Assembly (NCBI GenBank): GCA_946042285.1
Contig: CAMGDK010000008.1
Location: 1-24,501, forward strand
Length of the DNA: 24,501 nt
Source of the DNA: an uncultured Clostridia bacterium
Lineage (GTDB): Bacteria > Bacillota > Clostridia > Oscillospirales > Acutalibacteraceae
Reading direction: 5' to 3'
Positions 22,298 through 24,501 of this stretch are shown here, in pieces (position 1 is the first letter of the stretch; the number at the start of each line of letters is the position of its first letter). The notes under the pieces were generated by a model. That model saw nothing but the letters and a program-made list of their open reading frames with translations. It was not told the origin of the DNA and did no database searches. A program made the position numbers and the translations under genes.

Positions 22298-23817
22298 CAC
22301 AATTCCCCGTTAAAAGCTTCAGTAAAATAGTACAGTCCGATATAAAATGCCGCACAAATTGAATCGTAGTTATCCCAAGCGTATGTGGTAAGAGAAATCC
22401 ATATTAAAGCGTGTAAAAGCTTAATATCCTGCTTGTTGCACTCATCCTCGATAAGTGACCAAAACAGCTCCTCCTTATCCTCCCATCCGTTTGACTCTAT
22501 ATCAACACTAATGTTGTCGTTATCAAACGACAGCCTAAACCTTTTCAAATTAAATTTATCATAGTTTCCGACCAACGAATAATAAACCTTTGCCCAATCA
22601 TATGCAGGATCACCAAAGTATTGCCTGCTGCCGAAATATCCGCGCGGATCAATAAGAGCAACGCTGTTGTCCTGCCTAATCATCATGTTTGAAAAGGTGC
22701 AATCGCCGTGAATAAATGCGAATTTGTCAACAGTGTAGCTTGAAAACCAATTGTCAAGCCATTCTCGGCAATAGAAAATGTTTATACATTTCCTGCCGTT
22801 TATGTTCAAATATTTGTCGTTGGCAAACGGTATTAAATTTCTAACCGAATCAATTCTGTTAAATGTTTTAGTTATATAGGTGTCCTTAATGCAGAAATAA
22901 TCTGTGTCGGTGCTGTCACACCTGTGCAGCTGCTTAAGTGATTCTACAACGCTTTTTAATATCGTGTCCTTTTGCTCGCTTGAACAATCGTCGCAGTCAT
23001 AAATATTTCTGCCGTCAATACGCTCCATTGTAAGCGGAGCAAACGAGTAAATTTTAACAATGCTCTTGTAGTTATACTCTAACGCTTTTTTATACCAATC
23101 ACATTCGATTTTACCAAGCTCAATACCCTGAGCGTTGACACCGCTTTTAATTATCCTGTCGCCGACAACCTCCATTTTGTTAAACGGACGGCATTTTTCA
23201 ACAGGCAGCTTTTGATACTCCGAAAGCAAGCCGAATTCCTTTGCGTTTTTCAAAGTTACGGTTGAAAACGAAAAATCCTTATTTGAAAGATACCTAACAA
23301 ATTCGCCCTGCTCGGGAACATCCTCAATAACCGATTTGTCGTTAAAATAAAAAAGGCCTGCAACACCGTTTGTAACAGACGCCTTCTCCTCAAGCTTGAA
23401 GCCGTCACAGCTCCAGCGGCATTGAAAGTCACCCGAAAGGCCGACATAGCATTTGTCGGTATCCGGTATCGAAAAGTCCTTTGGTATAACCAAATCGGAC
23501 CATATCAGCATAAAGCCCTTACCGCTTGGGATGTACTTTAACGCTTTTCCGATTCCGCTGCATGTACCTTTAAGACCTCTTGCATCGACTAAAATATAAT
23601 TTACCCTTGCAAAGCTTTTTAGATATTCGCTTAAAACATTGTATTTATAGTCACCTATTATTATGAATTTCCTGTCAGCAAAGGTGTCGAACAGGTTAAA
23701 AAGCATCGGCTTATTATAGATAGGCACCAAGCACTTTGGCTTGTTAGCCGTCAGATGCTCAAGTCGTGTCCCCTTGCCTCCTGCCTGAACAATTATGTAT
23801 TCGCAATTATTATCCAT
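22297..23817 (-). CDS. Bifunctional nucleotidyltransferase / APH-choline-kinase-like kinase
   Basis: ATG at 23815-23817, 3 nt after the upstream stop, AAGGA ribosome site; TGA at 22297-22299. 506 residues with two domains. The N-terminal part (about 1-215) is a sugar-1-phosphate-type nucleotidyltransferase with GGKGTRL (13-19), KPKCLVPI (26-33), and an LIWSDLVI segment near 105 for the metal-binding Asp. The C-terminal part (about 230-506) is a protein-kinase-like small-molecule kinase with HGDCTFSN (His370, Asp372, Asn377) and LIDPRG (Asp390), the Brenner and metal-binding motifs. The fusion would phosphorylate a small molecule and couple it to NTP. The chemistry resembles LicA plus LicC (choline), but the isomerase and phosphatase next door point to a sugar. 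The substrate and nucleotide are unknown. Confidence 0.88.
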   Translation of the reverse strand: MDNNCEYIIVQAGGKGTRLEHLTANKPKCLVPIYNKPMLFNLFDTFADRKFIIIGDYKYNVLSEYLKSFARVNYILVDARGLKGTCSGIGKALKYIPSGKGFMLIWSDLVIPKDFSIPDTDKCYVGLSGDFQCRWSCDGFKLEEKASVTNGVAGLFYFNDKSVIEDVPEQGEFVRYLSNKDFSFSTVTLKNAKEFGLLSEYQKLPVEKCRPFNKMEVVGDRIIKSGVNAQGIELGKIECDWYKKALEYNYKSIVKIYSFAPLTMERIDGRNIYDCDDCSSEQKDTILKSVVESLKQLHRCDSTDTDYFCIKDTYITKTFNRIDSVRNLIPFANDKYLNINGRKCINIFYCREWLDNWFSSYTVDKFAFIHGDCTFSNMMIRQDNSVALIDPRGYFGSRQYFGDPAYDWAKVYYSLVGNYDKFNLKRFRLSFDNDNISVDIESNGWEDKEELFWSLIEDECNKQDIKLLHALIWISLTTYAWDNYDSICAAFYIGLYYFTEAFNGEL

Positions 23818-23820
23818 TTG

Positions 23821-24081
23821 TCAATCCTTGTATTTCTTTTCGTTATACATTTTCATCTGCCTGTACACCTTTGATTGCTTTTTTGAATTTACAATATCAC
23901 TGTAAAGCTCATCAAGCTCCTCCATCAAATCGTGACGCTGTGACTCAAGAATATCTATCCTTGCCTTACATTCGTCCCTAAAGGACTCGTCAACATCATC
24001 ACGGGCGCACTGCTCATTCATGTGAAATATTTTTAGCTGATTTATGCTCAACTTATCAACAAGACTTCCTATTGTTTCCAT
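23821..24081 (-). CDS. Small helical protein, DUF4254-like (second of a tandem pair)
   Basis: ATG at 24079-24081, GAGGA 6 nt upstream, 1 nt after the stop of its upstream neighbour; TGA at 23821-23823. 86 residues, strongly charged and helical. KIFHMNEQCARDD (17-29) and ILESQRHDLMEELDEL (44-59) line up with IWHEEDKVRS and PLNQHRNDLIEEIDEI in the upstream gene, so the two are paralogues. The pattern (His-Glu-rich segment, then NQ.R.DLIE.ID) recalls DUF4254, which I remember from surface-polysaccharide loci; function unknown. No signal peptide or membrane segment. The family name is a recollection, not a search result. Confidence 0.75.
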   Translation of the reverse strand: METIGSLVDKLSINQLKIFHMNEQCARDDVDESFRDECKARIDILESQRHDLMEELDELYSDIVNSKKQSKVYRQMKMYNEKKYKD

Positions 24082-24082
24082 A

Positions 24083-24418
24083 CTATTTCCTCACTAACTC
24101 TGCGATTATTTCGTCAATCTCCTCGATAAGATCATTGCGATGCTGATTAAGCGGATTGATATTTCTTATTGCCTTCAAAACAGTTTCGTCATTCTCGCTT
24201 CGTACCTTATCCTCCTCGTGCCATATTTCCGTATTTGTAACCGTGAGCTCCTTAACGACCTCCATAATATTCGATCTATGCTCGTTGAATTTGCGGATTT
24301 TTCTGATTTCATCGGTTACGATTACTCTGTCCGGCTGTAATTCATAATGGTTTTCGTGCCAATCATCTATTGCACCTGTTACAGATAAATATACATCTTT
24401 TGAATTAAAATCAGCCAT
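24083..24418 (-). CDS. Small helical protein, DUF4254-like (first of a tandem pair)
   Basis: ATG at 24416-24418 with a weak GAGAG ribosome site; TAG at 24083-24085. 111 residues, acidic and helical. Key segments are IWHEEDKVR (65-73) and NQHRNDLIEEIDEI (91-104). An internal similarity between FNEHRSNIMEVV (44-55) and LNQHRNDLIEEI (90-101) suggests two copies of one helical hairpin. It is shorter than the roughly 200 residues I recall for DUF4254. It is the first operon gene visible; only 58 nt of genomic DNA remain upstream, AT-rich with TATATAAAAT on the minus strand, so its promoter cannot be fixed and further genes may lie upstream. Cytoplasmic; function unknown. Confidence 0.78.
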   Translation of the reverse strand: MADFNSKDVYLSVTGAIDDWHENHYELQPDRVIVTDEIRKIRKFNEHRSNIMEVVKELTVTNTEIWHEEDKVRSENDETVLKAIRNINPLNQHRNDLIEEIDEIIAELVRK

Positions 24419-24476
24419 ATTACTCTCACGCCCTTATGTTTAAAATATCTTAATTTATTTTATATAATTGCATATT

Positions 24477-24501
24477 CTGTCTCTTATACACATCTCCGAG
24501 C
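24477..24501. other. Nextera sequencing adapter remnant (not genomic)
   Basis: The last 25 bases start with CTGTCTCTTATACACATCT, the reverse complement of the 19-bp Tn5 mosaic end, and continue CCGAGC, as in the read-2 Nextera adapter. This is library read-through at a contig end, not a transposon. Confidence 0.97.

Noticed and set aside
24477..24501. Tn5/IS50-like inverted-repeat end
   Set aside because: The match is the engineered mosaic end plus adapter bases exactly at the contig end, with no transposase.

Overview
The window looks like a piece of a low-to-moderate GC Gram-positive genome, most likely a gut- or rumen-type Clostridia (Oscillospirales/Ruminococcaceae style). The grounds are strong AGGAGG-type ribosome sites, Firmicutes-style signal peptides, a type I dockerin at the end of a giant secreted protein, and compact AT-leaning intergenic regions. 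No rRNA, tRNA, CRISPR array or transposase was seen. The last 25 bases (24477-24501) are Illumina Nextera adapter, so the contig really ends at 24476 and the right-hand operon may be cut upstream.

Layout. (1) 1-7635, minus strand: two genes for secreted proteins. The first is a 2248-residue protein ending in a two-loop dockerin. An 82-nt gap with a strong stem-loop follows, then a second, left-truncated protein with a cohesin-like beta domain and the same module that precedes the dockerin in its neighbour. (2) 7636-8362: a 727-bp divergent regulatory region with one good sigma-A-type promoter in each direction, several inverted repeats and long leaders. (3) 8363-19267, plus strand: a 3634-residue secreted protein with an N-terminal helical region, a TPENP x8 linker and five related helical modules that appear to alternate as B-A-B-A-B. 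(4) 19298-19329: a perfect 14-bp hairpin with T-runs on both sides, a shared bidirectional terminator. (5) 19381-24418, minus strand: a tightly packed seven-gene operon, in transcription order two small helical DUF4254-like proteins, a nucleotidyltransferase/kinase fusion, a KpsF/KdsD-like SIS isomerase, a small HAD phosphatase, a dolichol-phosphate-mannose-synthase-like GT2, and a polytopic membrane protein.

How it may work together. The operon holds the four chemistries usually used to make an activated sugar (isomerase, kinase, phosphatase, nucleotidyltransferase). They are followed by an enzyme type that moves a sugar onto a polyprenyl-phosphate lipid and a membrane protein that could be the matching GT-C-like transferase. 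I infer a route making a lipid-linked sugar for a surface glycan or for protein glycosylation; the sugar cannot be named from sequence alone. The giant proteins look like extracellular structural, adhesive or cellulosome-like components rather than enzymes. No link between them and the operon is shown beyond adjacency.
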